Program-made: the position numbers and the translations under genes
Shown: piece after piece, positions 42,030-51,015 of the stretch
Position numbering within the stretch: the stretch's first letter is position 1
Layout: every line of letters begins with the position of its first letter
Notes under the pieces: model-generated
The model's input: only the letters and a program-made list of their open reading frames with translations
What the model was told of the DNA's origin: nothing
Databases searched by the model: none
Assembly (NCBI RefSeq): GCF_024105655.1
Contig: NZ_JAAAMH010000002.1
Location: 62,001 to 126,000, forward strand
Length of the DNA stretch: 64,000 nucleotides
Direction: 5' to 3'
Source of the DNA: Aliihoeflea sp. 40Bstr573
GTDB taxonomy: Bacteria > Pseudomonadota > Alphaproteobacteria > Rhizobiales > Rhizobiaceae

Positions 42030-42551
42030 ATGACGATCTCCAAAAGCCTCCGCCCGGTCCTTGCCACGCTCGCGCTCGGCGCGGCCCTCTTCAGCGGCAG
42101 CGCGGTCGCCCAGCAGGCGCCGCAGGGCGCCGTGCGCTCCACACATGGCGCCTGGTCGCTGATCTGCGACACGCCGGCGGGCTCGACTTCGGAGCAGTGC
42201 GCGCTGATTCAAAACGTCGTTGCCGAGGACCGGCCGGAAGTCGGTCTGTCGGTCGTCGTCCTGAAGACCGCCGACAACCAGGCTGAAATCCTGCGCGTGC
42301 TCGCACCGCTCGGCGTACTGCTGCCCAACGGACTAGGGCTCAATGTCGACGGCGAGGACATCGGGCGGGCGTATTTCGTGCGCTGCTTCCAGGACGGCTG
42401 CTATGCCGAGGTGATCCTCGAGGACCCACTGAAGGAGACGCTGCGCAACGGCGATGCGGCGACGTTCATCGTCTTCCAGACACCCGAGGAAGGCATCGGC
42501 ATTCCTGTCGAACTGGAAGGCTTCGGCGAAGGCTTCGACGCGCTGCCGTAG
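42030..42551 (+). CDS. Invasion-associated locus B (IalB) family protein
   Basis: Exported protein of 173 residues with a signal peptide ending SAVAQ (residue 28). The family signature is the N-terminal GAWSLICDTP with a conserved Trp and Cys, followed by paired cysteines EQCALIQ and RCFQDGCYAEV that probably form disulfides. In Bartonella IalB aids erythrocyte entry; in environmental Rhizobiales homologues are abundant and their function is unknown. GGATAAAG precedes the ATG at 42030; a start at 41973 is possible but would put basic residues before the signal peptide. Confidence 0.88.
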   Translation: MTISKSLRPVLATLALGAALFSGSAVAQQAPQGAVRSTHGAWSLICDTPAGSTSEQCALIQNVVAEDRPEVGLSVVVLKTADNQAEILRVLAPLGVLLPNGLGLNVDGEDIGRAYFVRCFQDGCYAEVILEDPLKETLRNGDAATFIVFQTPEEGIGIPVELEGFGEGFDALP

Positions 42552-42564
42552 CGCCTCATAGATC

Positions 42565-42595
42565 GAGGGAACGGCGAAGCGATCCGCCGTCCCTC
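42565..42595. terminator. Bidirectional hairpin between IalB and NmrA-like genes
   Basis: An 11-bp inverted repeat with one bulged A (42565-42576 with 42585-42595) occupies the 55-base gap between convergent genes. It has no T-tract; its location supports a shared terminator. Confidence 0.55.
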
Positions 42596-42606
42596 CCAGA
42601 TATGCC

Positions 42607-43449
42607 TCAGGCGAGCGCCGCCTTCACGGTCTGCGCGAACGGCGTCGTCGGGCGCCCGGTCAGCTTCGAGAGCGAATTGCTGTCATCGAAGAGCGCGCCC
42701 TGTCCGGCGGCCGCGTCCCAGCCAGCGATCGAAGCCGCAAGGCCTGCCGGCAGACCGAAGCCTTCAAGCGCTTTTGCATAGTCGGCTTCCGGAAGGTCGT
42801 TATAGGCGATCTGCTTGCCGGACTGCTTCGAGACCTCCGCCGCCAATTCGGCAAGCGAGAACGAATCGTCTCCTGCAAGCTCGTACGTCTTGCCGTCATG
42901 GCCGGTGGTGGTCAGCACGGCCACGGCAGCGTCCGCATAGTCGGCGCGCGCGGCCGATGAAATGCGTCCCTCGCCTGCCGAGCCGATGAGCGCACCTGCC
43001 TCGACCGCGCCTTTCAGCGAACCGGCATAATTCTCCGTGTACCAGCCGTTGCGCAGGATCGTGTGCGCAATGCCGGAGGCCTTCAGTTGCTTCTCCGTCT
43101 CGGCATGCTCGGCAGCAAGGCTGAGCGGCGACGAGTCGGCGCGCAGAAGGCTGGTATAGACGATCCGCTTCACGCCATTCTTCTTCGCCGCCTCGATGAC
43201 GTTACTATGCTGGGCCGCGCGCTTGCCCACTTCGCTCGACGAAATCAAAAGCAGGGTGTCGACGCCTTGCAGCGCGGACTCCAGTGAAGCTGCGTCGTCG
43301 TAGTCCGCGCGGCGTGTCTCGACACCAAGATCGGCGGCCTTTTCGGGCGAGCGAACCAAAGCGACGACCTCATCGCTCGTCTGCGCCTTCAGCTTGTCGA
43401 TCACGATGCGTCCGAGCTGCCCGGTCGCGCCTGTCACTGCCATTTTCAT
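42607..43449 (-). CDS. NmrA/QorB-like NAD(P)-binding oxidoreductase
   Basis: Rossmann-fold protein of 280 residues of the atypical short-chain dehydrogenase group (NmrA/YtfG). The dinucleotide motif is TGATGQLG at residues 6-13; RIVYTSLLRAD and the NGWYTENY block follow. E. coli YtfG is an NADPH-quinone reductase, so the same activity is plausible. ATG 43449 follows GGAGAC at six bases; ATG 43461 overlaps that site. It is divergent from an HxlR regulator, the same pairing as ytfG-ytfH. Confidence 0.87.
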   Translation of the reverse strand: MKMAVTGATGQLGRIVIDKLKAQTSDEVVALVRSPEKAADLGVETRRADYDDAASLESALQGVDTLLLISSSEVGKRAAQHSNVIEAAKKNGVKRIVYTSLLRADSSPLSLAAEHAETEKQLKASGIAHTILRNGWYTENYAGSLKGAVEAGALIGSAGEGRISSAARADYADAAVAVLTTTGHDGKTYELAGDDSFSLAELAAEVSKQSGKQIAYNDLPEADYAKALEGFGLPAGLAASIAGWDAAAGQGALFDDSNSLSKLTGRPTTPFAQTVKAALA

Positions 43450-43499
43450 TCTAGTCTCCATCGTTGGTCGACCTCATTTAGGCCGATTGCTTATTTTTC

Positions 43500-43524
43500 G
43501 TAAGTACATACATTTGTGTAAGTA
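43500..43524. promoter_or_regulatory. Direct repeat GTAAGTA x2: candidate HxlR operator
   Basis: GTAAGTA occurs at 43500-43506 and again at 43518-43524, an 18-base period, in the 102-base gap between the divergent oxidoreductase and hxlR-type genes. ACTTAC/GTAAGT half-sites are common in HxlR/YtfH-type operators, so this is the likely site of mutual regulation. Confidence 0.55.
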
Positions 43525-43551
43525 TGGATTTTCAAGGAGACGAAGCGTTCA

Positions 43552-43920
43552 ATGAACCTGACCGCCAAAATGGAGCGTGGCGATCTGATGGCCGCAGCGT
43601 GCCCTTCCCGCGAAGTTCTGAAACATGTGACCAGTCGGTGGGGCGTGCTCGTGCTCATCGCCCTGCGCGACGAGACACTGCGTTTCAGCCAGTTGCGGCG
43701 GCGGGTCGGGGGTGTCAGCGAGCGGATGCTGGCGCAAACGCTGCAATGGCTCGAAGGCGACGGCCTGGTGAAGCGCGTGGCCCATGAGGTCGTGCCCCCG
43801 CATGTCGACTACAGCCTGACCCCGCTCGGGCAGCAAGCGGCCGAACGCGTTGCCGCGCTGGCCGACTGGATCGAAACGAGCCTGCCGAAAATTGCCGCTC
43901 ATCGCAAAGTCGGTTCGTGA
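43552..43920 (+). CDS. HxlR-family transcriptional regulator
   Basis: Winged helix-turn-helix protein of 122 residues. The HxlR signature is CPSREVLKHVTSRWGVLVLI near residue 17, with Cys17 at the position that senses thiol stress in several relatives, and RFSQLRRRVGGVSERMLAQTL as the recognition region. It probably regulates the divergent NmrA-like oxidoreductase in response to electrophiles or quinones. AAGGAG lies 12 bases upstream of the ATG, rather far. tldD follows on the same strand after 64 bases. Confidence 0.88.
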   Translation: MNLTAKMERGDLMAAACPSREVLKHVTSRWGVLVLIALRDETLRFSQLRRRVGGVSERMLAQTLQWLEGDGLVKRVAHEVVPPHVDYSLTPLGQQAAERVAALADWIETSLPKIAAHRKVGS

Positions 43921-43984
43921 GGTCGCGCCGGACGCGAGGCCTGCCTATATAGGCCTGAACGAATCCATCCATGGAGAGCCCCGC

Positions 43985-45400
43985 TTGACCAAGCGTCTCA
44001 TCGAGCAGTTCGACATATCTGAAGAGGCCGTGCGCCGGATCGTCTCCGAAACGGTGGGGGGGACGGACGATGGCGAACTCTTCCTCGAATATCGCGAGGG
44101 CGAGGCACTCGTCTTCGACAATGGCCGCCTGAAGACTGCGAGTTTCAACACGGACAAGGGCTTTGGCCTGCGCGCGGTTGCCGGCGAAGCGGTCGGCTAT
44201 GCGCATGCCAATGAACTTTCGCAAGCCGCGCTGCTGCGCGCCGCCGATGCGGTCGGCGCGGTCAAGGCCGGCTATTCAGGCACGCTTGCCGCCGCGCCGC
44301 AGGGCACGAACGCGAAGCTTTACGGCGACGCCAACCCGATTGCCGAGCCGGGTTTTGCGGAAAAGGCGAAGCTCCTGCAGGAAATCGACGCCTGGCTGCG
44401 CGGGCGCGACCCGCGCGTGCGGCAGGTGACGGCCTCGCTTGCCGCCTCCTGGCAGCATGTCGAGATCGTGCGCGCGGACGGGCGGATCGCGTCCGACGTG
44501 CGCCCCCTCGTCCGCTTCAACGTCGCGGTCGTCGTCGGCGATGGAGACCGGCAGGAGACCGGCTCCTACGGTGCGGGCGGGCGAAAGGGCTTCGGCGAAT
44601 TCCTCGCCGATGAAAGCTGGCAGTTCGCCGCCGGCGAAGCGCTGCGCCAGGCGCTGGTCAATCTCGATGCCGAGGATGCGCCGGCCGGCACGTTCGACAT
44701 CGTGCTCGCCAATGGCTGGCCGGGCGTGATGCTGCACGAGGCGGTTGGCCACGGGCTCGAAGGCGACTTCAACCGCAAGAAGACCTCCGCTTTCGCCGGG
44801 CTCATGGGTCAACAGGTTGCCGCCAAGGGCGTGACCGTCGTGGACGATGGCACGATCTCGGAGCGTCGCGGCTCGCTGACCATCGACGACGAGGGCACGG
44901 CGACAAACCGCACGGTTTTGATCGAGGACGGCAAGCTCGTCGGCTACATGCAGGACCGCCAGAATGCGCGGCTGATGGGCATGGCGGCGACCGGCAACGG
45001 GCGCCGCGAAAGTTACGCCCACCAGCCCATGCCGCGCATGACGAACACCTACATGACCGGGGGCGCGCATACGCCCGAGGAGATCATCGCCTCGGTAAAG
45101 GACGGCATCTATGCCGTTTCCTTCGGCGGCGGGCAGGTCGACATCACGTCGGGCAAGTTCGTGTTCGGCTGCACCGAGGCCTACCGGATCGAGAACGGCA
45201 AGGTGACCCGGCCGATCAAGGGCGCGATGCTGATCGGCAACGGGCCGGATGCTATGCACCGCGTCTCGATGATCGGCAACGACATGAAGCTCGACACCGG
45301 CATCGGCATGTGTGGCAAGGCCGGACAGGGCGTGCCGGTGGGCGTCGGCCAGCCGCATCTGCGAATGGACAAGATGACGGTGGGCGGGACGAAGGCTTAG
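43985..45400 (+). CDS. tldD: Metalloprotease TldD
   Basis: Zinc protease subunit of 471 residues that with TldE (PmbA) degrades unfolded peptides and matures microcin- or antitoxin-like substrates. The metal motif HEAVGH lies near residue 250 in VMLHEAVGHGLEGDFNRK. The C-terminal beta domain carries the TNTYMTGG and FVFGCTEAYRIENGKVTRP blocks. Start is TTG at 43985, preceded by GGAGAG at seven bases; this places the family-typical TKRLIEQFDISEE at the N-terminus. The tldE partner is not in the window. Confidence 0.94.
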   Translation: MTKRLIEQFDISEEAVRRIVSETVGGTDDGELFLEYREGEALVFDNGRLKTASFNTDKGFGLRAVAGEAVGYAHANELSQAALLRAADAVGAVKAGYSGTLAAAPQGTNAKLYGDANPIAEPGFAEKAKLLQEIDAWLRGRDPRVRQVTASLAASWQHVEIVRADGRIASDVRPLVRFNVAVVVGDGDRQETGSYGAGGRKGFGEFLADESWQFAAGEALRQALVNLDAEDAPAGTFDIVLANGWPGVMLHEAVGHGLEGDFNRKKTSAFAGLMGQQVAAKGVTVVDDGTISERRGSLTIDDEGTATNRTVLIEDGKLVGYMQDRQNARLMGMAATGNGRRESYAHQPMPRMTNTYMTGGAHTPEEIIASVKDGIYAVSFGGGQVDITSGKFVFGCTEAYRIENGKVTRPIKGAMLIGNGPDAMHRVSMIGNDMKLDTGIGMCGKAGQGVPVGVGQPHLRMDKMTVGGTKA

Positions 45401-45401
45401 G

Positions 45402-45911
45402 TCAGATCCAGGAGGCCTGCGATTTCGGTAGCCGGCCCTCCGGATCGACGATCTCAAGTCGCGGACCTTCCGGCCCGTTCCATCGCCAAAGCGCCACGCA
45501 GGTTCCGCCTTTCGACATGAAAGAGGGATAGACGAGGCCGTCGATGCCATGCGCCATCAGTCTTTCGCGCAGCGCGTGCGTGGGCGGCTCGTCGCCCGCG
45601 TCGATGATCTGCCGCCATTCGCAATCGTGGATCGACATGTCGAGGCCGTGCTCGGCCAGCACCTTCGGATCGGTCAGATCGGCAAGCGTCGCCCCCGTCA
45701 GTTCGAGGCGAACAATGAGGGCCGGATGCTGGACGAAGCCCTGATTGTACTCGGCCCATGCGGTCGACAATTCACGCGCGGCATAGATGGCCGGTGCGCC
45801 GACCGGGTTCCAGCGGCCGCCGAACCGCGCTGCCCCCTCACCCGACAGAGGTGCGAAGGCCCAACGCGGCACGAAGGCGCGCCACAGCGCGACCGGCGCC
45901 TCGTCAGGCAT
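45402..45911 (-). CDS. RES-domain toxin
   Basis: Toxin of 169 residues in a type II toxin-antitoxin pair. RES-domain proteins deplete NAD+, as NAD+ phosphorylase or glycohydrolase (MbcT), or ADP-ribosylate a target (ParT). The conserved block GAARFGGRWNPVGAPAIYAA holds Arg29, Arg33, Trp34 and Tyr43, followed by Glu47; a Ser/Gly patch SFMSKGGTC lies near residue 138. The start at 45911 overlaps the antitoxin stop by eight bases, so toxin translation depends on the antitoxin gene. Ends two bases from tldD. Confidence 0.86.
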   Translation of the reverse strand: MPDEAPVALWRAFVPRWAFAPLSGEGAARFGGRWNPVGAPAIYAARELSTAWAEYNQGFVQHPALIVRLELTGATLADLTDPKVLAEHGLDMSIHDCEWRQIIDAGDEPPTHALRERLMAHGIDGLVYPSFMSKGGTCVALWRWNGPEGPRLEIVDPEGRLPKSQASWI

Positions 45912-46269
45912 AGATCCCGGCGCGCACCGATTCGAGATAGGCAAGCACCTTGTCGCCCTTGCCCTCTCCGACCAGATCGTAGGCGGTCTTGCCGGCCCAG
46001 CCGGGGATGGGCTGGTGCTTGAACCAGATCGCGGCGCGGGCGTCGCTGCCGGTCATTTCGGCGGCCATTGCGAGGATGCGCACGAGCGGGCTCAGCGCCG
46101 CGTCCACCTTGCGCCCGCCCTTGACCGAAGCCAGCGTGTTGCGTGCAATGCCGACGAGGCCGGCGAGTTCGCTCATCGTGACGCCGAGACGCTCGGCCAC
46201 CCGGCGCGGCGACAGGAACGGCGTCGCGTCATCGCCATAATGAGACGCGAAAGCATCAAGCGTTGCCAT
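45904..46269 (-). CDS. Xre/MbcA/ParS-type antitoxin (DUF2384)
   Basis: Antitoxin of 121 residues. An N-terminal helix-turn-helix (SPRRVAERLGVTMSELAGLVG, residues ~20-41) binds DNA, and the C-terminal DUF2384 part (AAIWFKHQPIPGWAGKTAYDL, near residue 79) plugs the toxin active site in known RES-Xre complexes. AGGAGG lies six bases upstream of the ATG. It is the first gene of the operon, typical for this family, and should repress its own promoter. Confidence 0.88.
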   Translation of the reverse strand: MATLDAFASHYGDDATPFLSPRRVAERLGVTMSELAGLVGIARNTLASVKGGRKVDAALSPLVRILAMAAEMTGSDARAAIWFKHQPIPGWAGKTAYDLVGEGKGDKVLAYLESVRAGIYA

Positions 46270-46308
46270 GATCTGCCTCCTATGGCTCGAACTTTTCCAC
46301 TGGTGCTC

Positions 46309-46337
46309 AATCTATGCCCAATTCACGCTCATTTCAA
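46309..46337 (-). promoter_or_regulatory. Promoter of the RES-Xre toxin-antitoxin operon
   Basis: On the minus strand TTGAAA (46332-46337) and TAGATT (46309-46314) are separated by 17 bases, a good sigma-70-type match, placing the transcript start about 30 bases before the antitoxin ATG. It lies in the 77-base gap shared with the divergent sirtuin gene. Confidence 0.6.
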
Positions 46338-46346
46338 GAAAGCTCC

Positions 46347-47048
46347 ATGACACGATATTCGCGCATCGTCATCCTCACCGGCGCCGGGATCTCGGCCGAA
46401 TCGGGCGTCGACACGTTTCGCGCCAAGGACGGCATCTGGTCGAAGATCGACTATCGCGACGTGGCGACGCCGCAGGGCTTTGCGCGCGATCCCGACCGGG
46501 TGCACGAATTCTACAACGAGCGGCGGCGCGGGCTCGTTTCTGTCTCCCCCAACGCCGCGCATGCGGCGCTGGCGCGGCTCGAGCGGGAATTCGCCGGCAA
46601 CGTCCTTCTCGTGACGCAGAACATCGACGATCTGCATGAGCGGGCGGGCTCGTCGCGGCTGATCCACATGCATGGCGAACTTGTCCGCGCGCTTTGCGCC
46701 AATTGCGGCCAGCGGCACGACTGGCCGGGCGACATGGATGTCGGCCATTCCTGCCCTGCATGCCACTCGGCCGGATATCTGCGCCCGGATGTCGTCTGGT
46801 TCGGCGAGATGCCCTACAAGATGGAGCGCATCTCGGCCGCGATCGCGCTGTGCGACCTGTTCGTGTCGATCGGCACCAGCGGCAACGTCTATCCGGCGGC
46901 CGGCTTCGTCGAGGAGGCGAGGATTGCCGGGGCGCATACGGTCGAGCTCAATCTGGAGCCTTCCGAGGGGCGCAGCCATTTCGCCGAAGCGCAATACGGC
47001 CGTGCGACGGAGATCGTGCCGGCATTCGTGGAAAAGCTGCTGGGCTAG
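46347..47048 (+). CDS. cobB: NAD-dependent protein deacylase (sirtuin, CobB-type)
   Basis: Class III sirtuin of 233 residues that removes acyl groups from lysine while consuming NAD+. Seen are the NAD site GAGISAESG (12-20), TQNIDDLHERAG, the catalytic His in HMHGE, and two zinc Cys pairs (CANC and CPAC). Tyr56 and Arg59 in FYNERR match the pair that in E. coli CobB and human SIRT5 favours succinyl- or malonyl-lysine. ATG 46347 fits the conserved start; an upstream ATG at 46314 lies in the toxin-antitoxin promoter. Its stop shares CTAG with the convergent gene. Confidence 0.93.
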   Translation: MTRYSRIVILTGAGISAESGVDTFRAKDGIWSKIDYRDVATPQGFARDPDRVHEFYNERRRGLVSVSPNAAHAALARLEREFAGNVLLVTQNIDDLHERAGSSRLIHMHGELVRALCANCGQRHDWPGDMDVGHSCPACHSAGYLRPDVVWFGEMPYKMERISAAIALCDLFVSIGTSGNVYPAAGFVEEARIAGAHTVELNLEPSEGRSHFAEAQYGRATEIVPAFVEKLLG

Positions 47049-48289
47049 CGCCGCTTCCTCGGTTTTTCCAGCAAGGCCACGGCTTCCACATGCGGCGACC
47101 AGAGGAACTGGTCGACGGGCGTCACGGATTTCAGCGCGTAACCGCCAGAGATCAGGATTTCGAGGTCGCGGGCGAGCGTGACGGAGTTGCACGAGACGGC
47201 GGCGACGTATGGCACCGCCGAGCGCGCGATCTGCTTCGCCTGGTCTTCAGCGCCCGCGCGCGGCGGGTCGAAGACGAGACCGTCGAAGCGGGCGTCGAGT
47301 TCCTTGTAGGTGAGCGGCCGGCGAAAGAGGTCGCGCTTTTCGCTCGTGACGGTCTTGAGCCCCTCGCCGAACCGGAACGCGCGGTCGAGCGCGGCGAGCG
47401 CCGGCGCGTCGCCCTCGACGGCGTGGACCTGGCTGCGCCTTGCCAGCCTGAGCGCGAACGTGCCCCAGCCGGAAAACAGATCGACGACGGTCTTCGCCTT
47501 GCGCAGATGATCGGTGACGAGCATCGCCATCGCATTCTCGGCATGGGCGACGGCCTGCACGAAGGCGCCGGGCGGCGGCATGACCAGGACTTCGCCAGCA
47601 GTCATCACCGGCTTCTTCGGCTCGATGACGATCTCGCCGTCAAAGCTCACGCGCGCGAAGCCGGCGCTGAGCGCGAAGCGTGAAGCTGCGTGGCGCGCAT
47701 CGTCGGTGAGCTTGCCGGCCTCGCGCAGTTCGATGTCGAGGCCGGTTTCGGTGGCGGTGACGGCCATGCGGAAGGCGTCGCCGGTGCTGGCGAGGATGCG
47801 GGCGAGTTCGCGCAGTGCGTCCAGTGCGGAGACGATGGCCGGAACCGAGATCGGGCATTCTTCAATGTCGACGATCTGGTGCGACAGGGCCTGGTTGTAG
47901 CCGAGCAGCATGCCGCGCTCGGTGCGGCGCAAGGCGAAGACGACGCGGCGGCGCGAGTGCGGCGGGCAGGCGACGATGTCGCCGACGGCCGTCTCGATCC
48001 CCCTGCCCTTCAATGCGGCGACGACCTTCTTGCGCTTCCAGGCGAGATAGGCGGGCATTGCCATGTGCTGAAGCGCACAACCGCCGCAGGTTCCAAAATG
48101 GCGGCAGACAGGCGCGACGCGCTCGGGCGACGGGTCGAGCACGGCGAGGAGATCGGCCCGGCCCTTGCCGACCGACGCCGTGACGCGCTCGCCGGGCAGC
48201 GTGAAGGGCACGAAGACCTGGCCGCTGCCGGTGTGCGCGACGCCATCGCCCTGCGCGCCCAGATGGTCGATGGTGAGCGCGGTGCTCAT
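47045..48289 (-). CDS. TrmA/RlmD-family RNA m5U methyltransferase
   Basis: Enzyme of 414 residues that methylates a uridine in rRNA or tRNA at C5 using AdoMet. A small TRAM-like N-terminal domain is followed by Fe-S cysteines at Cys62, Cys68 and Cys71 (CRHFGTCGGC) with a fourth in IEECP. The AdoMet domain has DLFSGWGTFAL and FDPPRAGAEDQ, and the catalytic nucleophile is in VSCNSVTLARDL near residue 370. Its ATG overlaps the tlyA stop by four bases. Whether it targets 23S rRNA (RlmD-like) or tRNA is not decided. Confidence 0.9.
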   Translation of the reverse strand: MSTALTIDHLGAQGDGVAHTGSGQVFVPFTLPGERVTASVGKGRADLLAVLDPSPERVAPVCRHFGTCGGCALQHMAMPAYLAWKRKKVVAALKGRGIETAVGDIVACPPHSRRRVVFALRRTERGMLLGYNQALSHQIVDIEECPISVPAIVSALDALRELARILASTGDAFRMAVTATETGLDIELREAGKLTDDARHAASRFALSAGFARVSFDGEIVIEPKKPVMTAGEVLVMPPPGAFVQAVAHAENAMAMLVTDHLRKAKTVVDLFSGWGTFALRLARRSQVHAVEGDAPALAALDRAFRFGEGLKTVTSEKRDLFRRPLTYKELDARFDGLVFDPPRAGAEDQAKQIARSAVPYVAAVSCNSVTLARDLEILISGGYALKSVTPVDQFLWSPHVEAVALLEKPRKRR

Positions 48290-49035
48290 CGTTCTTTCAC
48301 TCCGGCCAGCAGAAATTCGCGGTTGCCGTCGCCGCCCTCGATGGGCGACGGGACGAGCCCGGTCGCCCGCCAACCGGGCACGGCATCTAACCATGCGCGC
48401 AGGTTCTCGGCGACGGTTTGCGCCTGCGCCGGATCGCGCAGCAGGCCGCCCTTGCCGATCGCATCGCGGCCCGCCTCGAATTGCGGCTTGACCAGGAAGA
48501 CACCGCGCGCGCCGGGCGCCGCAAGCGCGAGCGCAGGCGGCAAGGCCAGCTTGAGCGAGATGAAGGAAACGTCGGAAACGAGGAAATCAGGCGCAATGCC
48601 GTTCAGGTGCTCGGCCGCCAGATCGCGCGCGTTGAGCCGCTCGATCGAGGTCACGCGCGGATCGGCGGCGAGGCTTGCATCCATCTGATCATGGCCGACA
48701 TCGATGGCGAAGACATGCGCCGCGCCGCGGTCGAGCAGGACCTGCGTGAAGCCGCCGGTCGAGGCGCCGATATCGAGCGCGGTTGCGCCGGCAGGATCGA
48801 GATTGAAGGTATCGAGCGCGTGGACGAGCTTCAGCGCTGCGCGGGAAACATAATCCTGCGCCGGGTCGTCGACGGCGATCTGGGCATCCGCAGCGACGCC
48901 GAGCCCGGGTTTGGCGATGACCGTGCCGGTCACCGAGACCGTGCCGCGCAGGATCGCGTCACGCGCCCGCGAGCGCGAGGCGAAAAGCCCGCGCGTGACG
49001 AGCAGTTCGTCGAGGCGAATCTTTTCCGCGCTCAC
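48286..49035 (-). CDS. tlyA: TlyA-family rRNA 2'-O-methyltransferase
   Basis: Protein of 249 residues with an N-terminal S4 RNA-binding domain ([21 protein letters not shown]) and a C-terminal FtsJ/RrmJ-like methyltransferase domain with AdoMet loop [14 protein letters not shown] near residue 90 and a KPQFEAGR motif. Mycobacterial TlyA 2'-O-methylates 16S and 23S rRNA and affects capreomycin sensitivity. It overlaps dxs upstream and the RNA methyltransferase gene downstream by four bases each, so the three are translationally coupled. Confidence 0.94.
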   Translation of the reverse strand: MSAEKIRLDELLVTRGLFASRSRARDAILRGTVSVTGTVIAKPGLGVAADAQIAVDDPAQDYVSRAALKLVHALDTFNLDPAGATALDIGASTGGFTQVLLDRGAAHVFAIDVGHDQMDASLAADPRVTSIERLNARDLAAEHLNGIAPDFLVSDVSFISLKLALPPALALAAPGARGVFLVKPQFEAGRDAIGKGGLLRDPAQAQTVAENLRAWLDAVPGWRATGLVPSPIEGGDGNREFLLAGVKER

Positions 49036-50954
49036 GCGCTGGCGGCTGCGCGGTCGCGGCCCAATGCGGCGAAGACGGTGCGCACGATGCCGGCGGAATC
49101 GAGCCCCGCATCGGCATACATCTTTTCGGGCTTCGCGTGGTCCGTGAACTCGTCCGGCAAAATCAGCGGGCGCACCTTGATGCCGGTCTCGAGCAGGCCG
49201 TCATGAGCGAGGAAGTGCAGGACGTGGCTGGCGAAGCCGCCGATCGCGCCTTCCTCGACGGTGATCAGCACCTCGTGGTCACGCGCAAGGCGCCGGACCA
49301 GATCCTCGTCGAGCGGCTTGGCGAAGCGGGCGTCCGCGACCGTGGTGGAGAGACCTGCCGCGTCGAGTTCCTCGGCGGCGAGAAGGCAGTCCGCCAGCCG
49401 CGTTCCGAAGGACAGGAGCGCGACCTTGGTGCCTTCCTTGACGATGCGGCCCTTGCCGAGGGCGAGAATTTCGCCGCGTGCGGGCATCTCGACGCCGACG
49501 CCGTTGCCGCGCGGGTATCGGAAGGAGATGGGGCCGTCATCATAGGCGACGGCGGTGCGCACCATGTGCTTGAGTTCCGCCTCGTCGGCGGCGGCCATGA
49601 CGACAAAGCCGGGCAGCGAAGCGAGATAGGTGACGTCGAACGCGCCGCAATGGGTCGCGCCGTCGGCGCCGACGAAGCCGGCCCGGTCGATAGGAAAGCG
49701 CACCGGCAGTTTCTGGATCGCCACGTCGTGGACGACCTGGTCGTAAGCGCGCTGGAGGAAGGTCGAGTAGATGGTCGCGAAGGGCTTGAAGCCCTCGGTC
49801 GCAAGGCCGGCGGCGAAGGTGACGCCATGCTGTTCGGCGATGCCGACATCGAAAGTGCGGTCCGGGAACTCCTTGCCGAAATGGTCGAGCCCGGTGCCGG
49901 ACGGCATGGCGGCCGTGACCGCGACGATCTTCTCATCCTCGCGCGCTTCCTGGATCAGCGCGTCGGCGAAGACCTTGGTATAGGCCGGCGCATTGGCTGG
50001 CGCCTTGGCCTGCGCACCCGAGATGACGTCGAACTTCGAGACGCCGTGATACTTGTCGGCGGCTTCCTCGGCGGGGGCGTAGCCCTTGCCCTTCTTGGTC
50101 ACGACATGGATCAGGATCGGCCCGTCGCCATGGTCGCGGACATTCTTCAGGACCGGAACGAGGTGTTCCAGATTGTGGCCGTCGATCGGGCCGATATGGA
50201 AGAAGCCCATTTCCTCGAAGAGCGTTCCGCCGGTGACGTAGCCGCGCGCATGCTCGACGGCGCGGGTGATCGCCTTGTCTGCGCGTTTGCCCAGGTATGA
50301 GGTCAGCTTCTTGCCGATGTCGCGGATGCCGGCATAGGTGGAGCCAGAGGCGAGGCGCGCCAGATAGTGGCTCATCGCGCCGGAGGGCGGGGCGATCGAC
50401 ATGTCGTTGTCGTTCAAGATGACGATCAGCCGCGCGTCGAGCGCACCGGCATTGTTCATCGCCTCATAGGCCATGCCGGCAGACATTGCGCCGTCGCCGA
50501 TGACGGCGATGACGTTGTTCTTGCCACCGGCAAGATCGCGCGCGACGGCCATGCCGAGACCGGCGGAGATCGAGGTGGAGGAATGCGCCGCGCCGAACGG
50601 GTCGTATTCGCTCTCGGAGCGCTTGGTGAATCCCGAAAGGCCGTTTTCCTGGCGCAAGGTGCGGATGCGGTCGCGGCGGCCAGTCAGGATCTTGTGCGGA
50701 TAGGCCTGATGGCCGACATCCCAGATGATGCGGTCCGCCGGTGTGTCGAACACATAGTGAAGCGCGACGGTCAGCTCGACGACGCCCAGACCCGCGCCCA
50801 GATGCCCGCCCGTCTGCGAAACGGCGTCGATCAGCTCGTGACGCAGTTCCTCGGCCAGTTGCAGCAGGTCGCCTTCCTTCAGACGGCGAAGGTCCGCCGG
50901 AACCTTGACCTGATCCAGAAGCGGCGTTTGGGGGGGTGATTTCACAGGTGCCAT
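49032..50954 (-). CDS. dxs: 1-deoxy-D-xylulose-5-phosphate synthase
   Basis: Thiamine-diphosphate enzyme of 640 residues that condenses pyruvate and glyceraldehyde 3-phosphate in the first step of the MEP isoprenoid pathway; the last-step enzyme IspH is at 34489. Visible are [18 protein letters not shown] near residue 49, the ThDP motif [18 protein letters not shown] near 153, and the transketolase-like [15 protein letters not shown] near 370 with the conserved Glu. The start at 50954 gives the family-typical N-terminus; a longer reading runs into the pirin gene antisense. Confidence 0.97.
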   Translation of the reverse strand: MAPVKSPPQTPLLDQVKVPADLRRLKEGDLLQLAEELRHELIDAVSQTGGHLGAGLGVVELTVALHYVFDTPADRIIWDVGHQAYPHKILTGRRDRIRTLRQENGLSGFTKRSESEYDPFGAAHSSTSISAGLGMAVARDLAGGKNNVIAVIGDGAMSAGMAYEAMNNAGALDARLIVILNDNDMSIAPPSGAMSHYLARLASGSTYAGIRDIGKKLTSYLGKRADKAITRAVEHARGYVTGGTLFEEMGFFHIGPIDGHNLEHLVPVLKNVRDHGDGPILIHVVTKKGKGYAPAEEAADKYHGVSKFDVISGAQAKAPANAPAYTKVFADALIQEAREDEKIVAVTAAMPSGTGLDHFGKEFPDRTFDVGIAEQHGVTFAAGLATEGFKPFATIYSTFLQRAYDQVVHDVAIQKLPVRFPIDRAGFVGADGATHCGAFDVTYLASLPGFVVMAAADEAELKHMVRTAVAYDDGPISFRYPRGNGVGVEMPARGEILALGKGRIVKEGTKVALLSFGTRLADCLLAAEELDAAGLSTTVADARFAKPLDEDLVRRLARDHEVLITVEEGAIGGFASHVLHFLAHDGLLETGIKVRPLILPDEFTDHAKPEKMYADAGLDSAGIVRTVFAALGRDRAAASA

Positions 50955-51015
50955 GATCTCTCGTCGCGCGTTACCGGGGAAATAGTGGCTCGCTTGCCGA
51001 AAGTAAATGCGACGC

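Noticed and set aside
43935-43965. Inverted repeat AGGCCT...AGGCCT before tldD
   Set aside because: Short arms, AT-rich centre and no promoter logic; may be chance.
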